Assembly (NCBI GenBank): GCA_026745465.1
Contig: JACYXH010000709.1
Span: 525,001-589,000, forward strand
Source: Lota lota
Taxonomy: Eukaryota > Chordata > Actinopteri > Gadiformes > Lotidae
Reading direction: 5' to 3'
DNA: 64,000 nt
Shown: positions 44,915-64,000 of the stretch, piece after piece
Position numbering within the stretch: the first letter of the stretch is position 1
Layout: each line of letters opens with the position of its first letter
Position numbers and translations under genes: made by a program
The notes under the pieces: model-generated
Told to the model about the DNA's origin: nothing
Databases searched by the model: none
What the model saw: the letters and a program-made list of their open reading frames with translations, nothing else

Positions 44915-45712
44915 GACTGTAATGTGTCTCACTGTAGTAATGTGTAGTAATGTACCTCACTGTAGTAATGTATCTCACTGTAGTAATGTACCTCACTGTA
45001 ATAATGTACCTCACTGTAGTAATGTATCTCACTGTAGTAATGTACCTCACTGTAATACTGTACCTCACTGTAGTAATGGATCTCACTGTAGTAATGTGTA
45101 ATGTACCTCACTGTAGTAATGTACCTCACTGTAATAATGTGTAGTAATGTACCTCACTGTAGTAATGTATCTCACTGTAGTAATGTACCTCACTGTAATA
45201 ATGTATCTCACTGTAGTAATGTGTAGTAATGTACCTCACTGTAATAATGTGTAGTAATGTACCTCACTGTAATAATGTGTAGTAATGTACCTCACTGTAG
45301 TAATGTGTAGTAATGTACCTCACTGTAATAATGTATCTCACTGTAGTAATGTATCTCACTGTAATCATGTCTCACTGTAATAATGTATCTCACTGTAATG
45401 TGTAGAAATGTATCTCACTGTAATAATGTATTTCACTGTAATAATGTGTAGTAATGTATCTCACTGTAATAATGTATTTCACTGTAATAATGTACCTCAC
45501 TGTAATAATGTATTTCACTGTAATAATGTATCTCACTGTAATAATGTATCTCACTGTAATCATGTCTCACTGTAATAATGTATCTCACTGTAATAATGTG
45601 TAGAAATGTATCTCACTGTAATAATGTGTAGTATTGTACCTCACTGTAATAATGTATTTCACTGTAATAATGTGTCTCACTGTAGTAATGTATCTCACTG
45701 TAATAATGTACA
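44915..45712. repeat. 18-bp minisatellite, about 40 copies
   Basis: Unit TCACTGTAATAATGTACC with common variants (GTAGTAATG, GTATC). A longer unit containing GTGTAGTAATG is interspersed, giving a higher-order pattern. Frames through it encode only repeat peptides. Confidence 0.96.
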
Positions 45713-46901
45713 GCGTAACGTATGGTCTGAACCCTGGAGGACCGCCAGATGATCCGTCTGTTTCCCATCAGCACCCGGGTCACGGCCACACATGCCCACC
45801 TCTCTGTCTGTCTCTTTAGTCCCGTGTCGTTTGCCGACTCGACCAAACACGCCGGCTGCAACGTGGCAGCAGCCGTTAACCATTTTAAAGCAACTTTAGG
45901 TTTAACATGCCTTCTGCGCAGCTCGTAAACACCGCACGGAAATGGTAACCGGCAACTTTGAAACGAGCCAATTAGGAGGCGCAGCGGGGTCAATGGATTG
46001 GTCGGTGAACCCATAATACACATAATGATGTATACATTTGATTCCTGCCCGGTAACAGGCGTGAAACTGAGCTGGAGGCGGTTAGCCTTGAGAAGGTGGA
46101 TCCATTTATGAATAAACGTGACCGATGGAAACTACATTGCCAGAATAAAACTGAAAAAGAATATAACATACTGCACGAGTTAGAGGCTTTTTGGTAAATA
46201 TTTTTGAATCCTGGATATCCATCATGACTGCATACTTTTTGTCCATGTAATACTAATGTGTGTCTAAATTACTACGGCACTCACTCAAACCTTGAGTACA
46301 TTTTGTATTTTTGCAGATTTGTGTAGTAAATAGTTTGGGTGTGGTAAATAGTTTGGGTGCGGAAGGCGGGACCTCTCCGTCTTCTCGACCTCATTACACC
46401 AACCCCGCGCCCGTTCGACTGAAACCGGCTTCGCTCGGAAATACTCGGCACGCCTCGCTGAAACATGCCGACGGTCAAATTCAAGTTAGTACATTTTTCA
46501 TGGTGGAAAAAAACCCCGAAAAGAAAGTGCATCTCTCACAAGAGTTCCCAAGTCTCTGTATCAAACACGGAGGAGGATATGATGTCAGATAGCAGGATGT
46601 GACGTCGTGTGAATCTAGAGAGCGAGTGAAGCGGTAATACTAAACTAAATATAAACGGTTACAGGTAAACTGTTAAAAACGAGGGTCATGAGACTAAGAC
46701 CTGTCAAAATGTACAAAATGTCGTTGTTCCTTGTTTCGTATTTTTTCCTCAAACAATCAAAACGAGCGATGCATACCGTTCACGCATAATGCCCTAGCTC
46801 TAAAACTGAATATCACAGTATCTCTCAAAAAACGAAATCATATCTACAATGATCAGCATTTCATTTTTTTTTTGTGTTCACCGTAATGGAATATATCCAC
46901 A

Positions 46902-46905
<4 letters not shown>
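45713..46905. other. Intergenic; CpG-rich patch near 46370-46490
   Basis: The patch carries a good-context ATG (46465) opening MPTVKF before a GT dinucleotide. No downstream exon was found, so no gene is called. Confidence 0.35.
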
Positions 46906-47030
<125 letters not shown>

Positions 47031-47259
47031 CCTCGACGACCTGCTCAAAAACAAATAAAAAATGAGTGAACAGAGTAACGTAACGGACAGAAGATTTGAC
47101 AAGAATTCAGGGGCTTGAAAAGATAAACGAAAAACCTTTTTTTTGTAACACAGAGACCGTCGATGTCCGACAAAGAGAGCGACATCACTTCCTCCAAATG
47201 AGGCAGAACCAGCCAATCCCGTGCATGATGTCCATGTGTGATGACGATGCATTTCTGTA

Positions 47260-47452
47260 CGTATGTGTGTGTGTGTGTGTGTGTGTGTGCATGCCGGTGT
47301 GTGTGTGTGTGTGCATGCCTGAGTGTGTGTGTGTGTGTGTGTGCACGCCTGTGTGTGTTTGTGTGTGTGCACGCCGGTTTGTGTTTGTGTGTGTGCACGC
47401 CGGTGTGTGTGTGTGTGCACGCCGCTGTGTGTGTTTGTGTGTGTGCACGCGC
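47260..47452. repeat. (GT)n minisatellite with GCACGCCG spacers
   Basis: GT runs separated every 30-40 bp by GTGCACGCCGG or GTGCATGCC, so a dinucleotide array with higher-order periodicity. Confidence 0.93.
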
Positions 47453-47558
47453 ATGTTCCGATGGCGATGACGTCACGGGGCTGACCAGCTGTGATCAGTC
47501 GTCGAGAGTTTGATGACAATACAGGAGAGTATCAATAAAAAGTCGATTGGTATCGGAG

Positions 47559-58163
<10,605 letters not shown>

Positions 58164-58199
58164 TTACGGTCCTGTGAGTAAATGCATCCTTAGCCTGCC

Positions 58200-58352
58200 T
58201 TAGAATTGAACCCAGTTGAGCTAGACAGGGAATTGAACCCTTAACACTGGCATTGTTCCCACCGTGCTCTACCAGTTTAGCTAGACAGGGAATCAAACCC
58301 CCAATCCCTGCCAGAGTTAATGCCTTGCTCTACCGGTTGAGCTGGACAGGAC
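58200..58352 (-). mobile_element. Tandem tRNA-like SINE (different family)
   Basis: Three partial tRNA-like modules on the minus strand, each with an A-box-like AGCTCAACCGGTAGAGCA or AGCTAAACTGGTAGAGCA and B-box-like GGGTTTGATTCCCTG or GGGTTCAATTCCCTG. No cloverleaf can be closed, so this is a tRNA-derived repeat, not a tRNA gene. Confidence 0.6.
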
Positions 58353-59405
58353 CAGCCATGTTACACATTGTGGCTTTATTAAAAAGACATCTCTGGTTTG
58401 GACTGGTTTAGTCTGCTTTGGTCCGGTGTCAACCGGAATCAGATCAAATCTTGTGCCTCAAACCTTTCCTCTGAACTTTGTGTTTGGCCGTGTTTGGTCT
58501 GAACGCCACACAGGAAGTGAGTAGTGGCACAACCTACCATTAAAAAAAAGTATAAGAGCTTTCAACCCACAACCCCCTATTCTTCCACACACATGCAGGC
58601 GTGATGTGGTAATAAAATACACCCATGATTTGAAGCGGAATCAGCCTCAAGGTCATGCAACATGTTTTAACTGAACACATGTTACGTAATGAAGACATGC
58701 TTTTGGCCTTTCATAACGTTTCCCATGGGTACTACATACATATGGACATGCTGTATATATGGGGGATGGTCCAATGTGTTTAACAGCAGACAAGGGATGA
58801 GTAAGAAAACATACTAAATTGTACAATATTTCACTCAAAGTACGACGAAAAGGAACGCTTACAACGGCACAAAAACAGGAATGCACCCTGGATGTATAGA
58901 TGTGTGTATATATCATCGCAACCACCTTCTCTTCCACTATCGATCACCAGGTTAAACATTGTTTATTATATCCTTATGCGCTCCCTTAGGACTGAAACAA
59001 GAAGGATTTTATTAAGATGAAAAAATATTGCCAAGGAGCAATATGGAAATGTAATTATCTTTTATTCGGATCAATCTCTGTCACACGTATACAAGATTTT
59101 CTAAATTGATTTTAGATTCTTATTTTATTTTTTTCCATGTTGCTGACATACAGAAACACATTTCACACGGCCAGCTATATGAATGATGTATGCAGCGCCG
59201 CGCTCTCTATGGCAATAAATCCTGTTGCCAGGCAGGAACGCAGCGGACGATACCAGCCGGGATTCGGTGGCATTTAGCTGAAACATCTTATCTACAAATA
59301 AATAATTTACCCCGGCCGCAGCGCCATTGTCACCATTGCATAAGCGCAGTGTGTTCGTACACGGCGCAAGGTGTGGAGGAAACCGCTTGGCTGACTGATC
59401 CCTGC
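58353..59405. other. gabrb4 upstream intron; possible conserved element at 59180-59345
   Basis: Mostly AT-rich. 59180-59345 is non-repetitive with CAATAAATCCTGTTGCCAGG and ATCTTATCTACAAATAAATA, the kind of sequence seen in conserved non-coding elements, but conservation cannot be tested here. Confidence 0.3.
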
Positions 59406-59409
59406 GCGG

Positions 59410-59518
59410 GTCTGGTGGTGGCGGTGGTGGTGGCGGTGGTGGTGGCGGTGGTGGTGGCGGTGGTGGTGGCGGCGGCGGTGGTGGGGGCGGTGGTGGGGGC
59501 GGTGGTGGGGGTGGGGGG
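59410..59518. repeat. (GGTGGC)n repeat
   Basis: GGT/GGC hexanucleotide repeat turning into GGTGGGGGC. Short-period and G-rich. Confidence 0.95.
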
Positions 59519-59849
59519 TTCTGCCGGTTCTCAAGGCGCACCACACACTAAACATTTACACGCGGGACCTTCGTTCATTCGACCTTTGCTTCATTTCTTG
59601 GGGAAAAACATTTTGCAGCAGATCACAGCATGGAGAGATGCAAATATAAACCAAACGAAATGTAATGAAACAAACAAATATACGTCAGGAACAAAGCAAT
59701 TCTCGACGCATATCTGTTAAAAGATGTGCACACGTTTGCAGAATTTGGAAGGTTTATCATCAGGTTTCTAAAATGTCCAAAAGCAGCACATAGCGAGGAG
59801 GAGAATATAGGAGAATATACAAACGGTGTATAAACGGTGTGCATAACTA

Positions 59850-60275
59850 TTACTTTTGTGTACGTCCAAGCATGCATGCAGGGGTTGGCAGTGTGGTCTG
59901 CCAGGTTGCCGTTTCCAAACACGTTTCGTCTGCTTTTAGTTCCTACGGCCCCAAAGTCTGGAAATCTCTGCCAGAAATCCTTCCAGCCATAAAGCCTGTC
60001 AGCAGCTCTAAAGAGCAACTTAAAACACATCTATTTACTGTTGCTTTTAACCGGGATGTGAAGAGAGGTCCGGCGTTTGTGCTTCGTTCTGGGGTTTGAG
60101 TTCCTTGAGAGCTCGGGGCTTGAGTCCCGTATAGCACGGTTTTATTGTTTTTAAATCTTTTTGTTGATCTACTTTGTATTTGTTCCTATTATTACTTTCT
60201 TTTACAAATACAATGTATGAATATTATTATTATTGTTGTTATTATTATTGTTGTTATTATTATCATTATTATAAA
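59850..60275 (+). mobile_element. 5'-truncated LINE, 3' end with ATT tail
   Basis: Plus-strand frame reads SSYGPKVWKSLPEIL, then SSKEQLKTHLFTVAFNRDV, the C-terminus of L2/Rex1-type fish LINE ORF2 (pattern YGPKVWNSLP...LKTHLF). Stop near 60100, about 100 bp of 3' UTR, then an (ATT)n-like tail at 60210-60275. Only the last roughly 60-70 codons remain. Confidence 0.85.
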
Positions 60276-60582
60276 AAATCTTTACATGTCAGATCAATTG
60301 TTCGTGTTGCCATGGTGTGTTTGATGCCCACATGTTTGGTGCAGTACCAGATGAGTAGTATAGAACATGTCCAGCACCACACCCACCACTGCATGTGTAT
60401 TACATGATATGTAGTAGTGTATAAAATACAGAGTCTACACTGAGTTATGTGTGTGTTGGAAGCCATAGCTTAAGGGACCAAGGCAGCCCTGTTAAATTAA
60501 CCATGTCACTTCTGTGAATGATGATGTCGTTGAATATAATTGGAAAACAAAATATGTCCACCCCCCCCATCTCCCTCTGCAC

Positions 60583-60607
60583 ACACACACATACACACAC
60601 ACACTAT

Positions 60608-60701
<94 letters not shown>

Positions 60702-60702
60702 T

Positions 60703-60788
<86 letters not shown>
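60583..60788. repeat. (CA)n microsatellite with two CTATG interruptions
   Basis: About 200 bp of CA interrupted by CACTATGCACAC at 60603 and 60698. Confidence 0.97.
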
Positions 60789-60791
<3 letters not shown>

Positions 60792-60847
60792 GGAGGAGCA
60801 GGTCTGATAGACACACGAGCCGGTGAGTCCATCCCCACCAGGATGGT

Positions 60848-60972
60848 ACTAGGATCAGGGTTAGGGTGTCTCCCAGCTGAAAGGTCCTGGGTTCGAACCC
60901 CAATGTCCGCAGTCTACTACTTGCTGCTTAATGTATCGGAATTCACTAGCCGTCGCTTTGGATAAACGGGTT
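60848..60972 (+). mobile_element. tRNA-derived SINE copy inside a minisatellite
   Basis: CCCAGCTGAAAGGTCCTGGG, B-box GGTTCGAACCCC, a shortened body and tail GTCGCTTTGGATAAACGGG. The minisatellite motif GGATGGTACTAGGAT lies just left of it (60839) and the full array begins directly to its right. Confidence 0.75.
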
Positions 60973-61512
60973 CATGGTACTAGGATGGTACTAGGAAGGT
61001 AGGATACTATGAAGGTACTAGGATGGTACTAGGAAGGTAGGCTACTATGAAGGTACTAGGATGGTACTAGGAAGGTAGGATACTATGAAGGTACTAGGAT
61101 GGTACTAGGAAGGTAGGATACTATGAAGGTACTAGGATGGTACGATACTATGAAGGTACTAGGAAGGTAGGATAATATGAAGGTACTAGGAGCATACTAA
61201 GATGGTACTAGGAAGGTAGGATACTATGAAGGTACTAGGAAGATACTAAGATGGTACTAGGAAGGTAGGATAATATGAAGGTACTAGGATGGTACTAGGA
61301 AGATACTAAGATGGTGCTAGGAAGGTAGGATACTATGCAGGTACTAGGAAGATACTAAGATGGTACTAGGAAGGTAGGATACTATGCAGGTACTAGGAAG
61401 GTACTGAGACGGTGCTAGGAAGGTAGGATACTATGCAGGTACTAGGATGGTAGGAAGGTACTAGGATAGTTCCAGGAATGTACTAGTAGGAGGGTACTAG
61501 GATAGTCACTGA
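60973..61512. repeat. GGTACTAGGA minisatellite
   Basis: Units GGATGGTACTAGGAAGGTAG and GATACTATGAAGGTACTA in alternation, about 540 bp, with several variants (AGATACTAAGATGG). Confidence 0.96.
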
Positions 61513-62445
61513 AGATTAGTGAGGTATCGGTGGGGGAGGAAAGAGAAAAAAGAAGACGAAGAAAAGTAGAAAAGAGAAACTGCATAGAAAAATGTCCCCG
61601 CGTGTTTTTTTTTAGGACTTTCATTGATGCGGAGATGCTTTCTGCAGCAGCAGCGCCTCTGCATTCAGCGGTGCTGTATTGTGCTGCTATCTTCCCAGCG
61701 TTCCTCTCCATTGAGGGCCCAGGAACTATTGATACGTTGGCATCGCATTAACCATCCGAGCGGCGAATCCCAACTGAATTACCGGAGGAGTTGTTTCAAA
61801 AATGCACTCTCAGGCGTTTGCAAACCAAACTGCATTTACGGGGGCCGTGTTTATTTTTTTTTTAAATAAAATACCTATAGAGAAGACGTATGGCACAAAT
61901 GTGCCGTAAAAATGTGCTCGCACGCTGTATGCCCCCTCCTGCAGAACTGCCAAGGAAGCGGTATTCTGAATAAAAAGTACAAAGTCAGGGGCTCTGCGCG
62001 CAAGTGATGAAATCAAAGCGAAGGAGTCTGTTATCGGGGATTTCTATAGATGTTGTGTTTTAAATGGATGTTTACGCTTCTGTCAGCAAAACAGCCCAAC
62101 AGATTCAATTAGGAGCGCGGCGATGTTTTCTTAACACAAACACATGTTACCTCTTATTCTCATGACACGCACGCGGCTATGTTGAGCCTAAACACTGAGC
62201 TGAAGGCGTGAAAGCACACACACATGCGCTTACACAGACACACACACCCGCACGCTTGTGCAGACATACATACACTTGCACACCGGAAACAACATTCTGA
62301 ATATACTCAGCAACTATATAATGGGGTTGCCAGATTAGTTTGTTTGAAGACTTTGAAAATTTCTAACTGGTCTTCTTGGAAATGAAGGAAGTAGCAGGAA
62401 ACGGTTGTGTTTTCATCATGAAGAACGATTACTTTCTAACTAACG
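61513..62445. other. gabrb4 upstream intron, no exon seen
   Basis: 61610-61830 is non-repetitive with CAGCAGCAGCGCC and GC-balanced sequence, a candidate conserved element. A CA-rich patch lies at 62213-62285. Confidence 0.35.
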
Positions 62446-62850
62446 TAAGATCACGACCTAGAGGCGGTCTAGAGGCGGTCTGGGTACGACCTAGAGGCGG
62501 TCTAGAGCCGGTCTGGGTACGACCTAGAGGCGGTCTAGAGCCGGTCTGGGTACGACCTAGAGGCGGTCTAGAGCCGGTCTGGGTACGACCTAGAGGCGGT
62601 CTAGAGGCGGTCTGGGTACGATCTAGAGGCGGTCTGGGTACGACCTAGAGGCGGTCTGGGTACGACCTAGAGGCGGTCTAGAGGCGGTCTGGGTACGATC
62701 TAGAGACGGTCTGGGTACGATCTAGAGGCGGTCTGGGTACGACCTAGAGGCGGTCTGGGTACGACCTAGAGGCGGTCTAGAGGCGGTCTGGGTACGATCT
62801 AGAGACGGTCTGGGTACGATCTAGAGGCGGTCTGGGTACGACCTGGAGGC
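62446..62850. repeat. GTACGACCTAGAGGCGGTCT minisatellite
   Basis: Units of about 20 bp (TACGACCTAGAGGCGGTCTG) and about 33 bp (with an extra TAGAGGCGGTC), alternating for about 400 bp. Point variants (GACGG, GCCGG) recur in a block pattern, showing segmental duplication inside the array. Confidence 0.96.
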
Positions 62851-63295
62851 TCTAACCCTTGACCAAGCACGGCGGTCAATCAGATATCCCTCTGCACACT
62901 CTGCAGATACTCGGCCGGGCCGGCCATCGATTCGCAGGTCCATCAGCGATCCATCTGAGTCTATTTAGCGGCGCCTCACCTGCCTACTGAGGACGGGCGA
63001 TCTGCTGCTCCATGCCGTTTGCTTGCTGACCCGGTGCTGTGCATCACATATTTGCTAATGCAGCATGGAAATGGTCTGTGCAGGCGAAGATGCAAAGGGG
63101 TTTTATGGTCCGTATGTCTGACCCTAACCAAAGACAGGCTATCCACTAAAGCCTGGCCGTTATTCTAACTGGACGTTTCTCTTTTGTCTGGTAGCTCACA
63201 GCTAATGCTTAAAAACACGCAACATGAATATACAAAATGATGAAATGTTTCCTGTGCTTTACTAAAAACCCTTTCTACTCATTAATCATAAATGA
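62851..63295. other. gabrb4 upstream intron, no exon seen
   Basis: Unique sequence; 63045-63090 has TTTGCTAATGCAGCATGG (octamer-like). No coding exon. Confidence 0.35.
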
Positions 63296-63756
63296 GGAGC
63301 AGGATAGTGTAGCGGTGAGAGTGTTTAACACACAGCTGAAAGGTTCTGGGTTCCAAACCCAATGTCTGCAGCCTACCGATAGGCATGTGTGAGCTATGTG
63401 CTAGATACCCTAACCCCTACCTGCTCGTTAATGACACGTATCTGAACTCAATGTCTAACCCCTACCTGCTCGTTAATGACATGTATCTAAACTCACTGTC
63501 TAACCCCTACCTGCTCGTTAATGACATGTATCTAAACTCACTGTCTAACCCCTACCTGCTCGTTAATGACATGTATCTGAACTCACTGTCTAACCCCTAC
63601 CTGCTCGTTAATGACATGTATCTAAACTCACTGTCTAACCCCTACCTGCTCGTTAATGACATGTATCTGAACTCACTGTCTAACCCCTACCTGCTCGTTA
63701 ATGACATGTATCTGAACTCACTGAAAGTCACTTTGGATAAAAGCGACAACGAATAA
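63296..63756 (+). mobile_element. SINE with internal 45-bp minisatellite (7 copies)
   Basis: Head AGGAGCAGGATAGTGTAGCG, B-box-like GGTTCCAAACCC, body, then seven units of TAACCCCTACCTGCTCGTTA plus ATGACATGTATCTGAACTCA and CTGTC, then normal tail CACTTTGGATAAAAGCGACA. Complete at both ends, so the expansion is clearly inside one SINE. The 123-codon repeat frame is an artefact. Confidence 0.9.
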
Positions 63757-64000
63757 CAAAAAATGTGCCGTTCTTAATTGCTCTTTGTATATTCACATAT
63801 CTAAATACTAAACAGCAACACAAGCTTCTGATCCCTGCAGTCCAAGGTTCGTCCGAGCGGCTTGCAACGCATCACAAACACTTGGGACGACCACGAGATA
63901 AAAAGCTCAAACTAAACTTGTGTGAACCATCACCACCACCTCCGCACCACGCGGCGCTCCCAAAGCTCCTCCTGGTGGGAGGCTCCAGGAATAACCCCGG
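63757..64000. other. gabrb4 upstream intron to window end, no exon seen
   Basis: No recognisable GABA-A receptor exon before the window ends. Confidence 0.5.

Noticed and set aside
60848-60910. Possible tRNA gene (clear B-box)
   Set aside because: Only a SINE head: no foldable acceptor stem and it continues into the SINE body. The same applies to the other B-box hits.
63385-63756. 123-codon frame with NPYLLVNDMYLNSLS repeats
   Set aside because: Translation of the SINE-internal 45-bp array; no start context, splice sites or family.

Overview
Teleost genomic DNA. It holds four multi-exon, intron-rich vertebrate genes and an extreme load of simple repeats: (CT)n, (CA)n, (TA)n, poly-C/G, (GACA)n/(GGAC)n and many minisatellites. 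That repeat density is typical of gadiform (cod-like) fishes, so a codfish is my inference; the sequence alone does not prove the species.

Layout. 1-5729: 3' flank of mpp1, with repeats, a MITE copy and one weak candidate 5'-UTR exon on the minus strand. 5730-16217 (-): mpp1 (p55 MAGUK), 12 coding exons joining in phase to 467 aa. 16218-19674: intergenic, with a degenerate TCTAC-rich minisatellite. 19675-25793 (+): tmlhe (trimethyllysine dioxygenase), 7 coding exons, 415 aa; intron 2 carries a 1.2 kb fold-back element with a second element nested in it. 25794-27830: short tail-to-tail spacer with facing poly(A) signals. 27831-33772 (-): a vsig1-like CTX-family immunoglobulin membrane protein, 7 coding exons, 305 aa. 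33773-48111: 14 kb with no gene I can support. 48112-58095 (-): the last five coding exons of a GABA-A receptor beta subunit (gabrb4-like). Its upstream exons lie beyond the right edge; 58096-64000 is its intron.

The genes have unrelated jobs: membrane-skeleton scaffold, mitochondrial carnitine synthesis, epithelial adhesion, inhibitory ion channel. Human MPP1, TMLHE and the beta4-equivalent GABRQ are all on Xq28 and VSIG1 is also X-linked, so the block looks like conserved vertebrate synteny rather than a functional cluster.

I found no new enzymatic or defence system. The most unusual material is in the repeats: (a) a tRNA-derived SINE whose body has become a minisatellite in three separate copies that share the same junction; (b) a MITE family in which one copy has grown a 35-bp minisatellite; (c) a triplicated fragment encoding the YADD motif of a LINE reverse transcriptase; (d) a 69-nt near-perfect hairpin; (e) microsatellites acting as the polypyrimidine tracts of several 3' splice sites, including about 480 nt of almost pure pyrimidine before the last gabrb4 exon.
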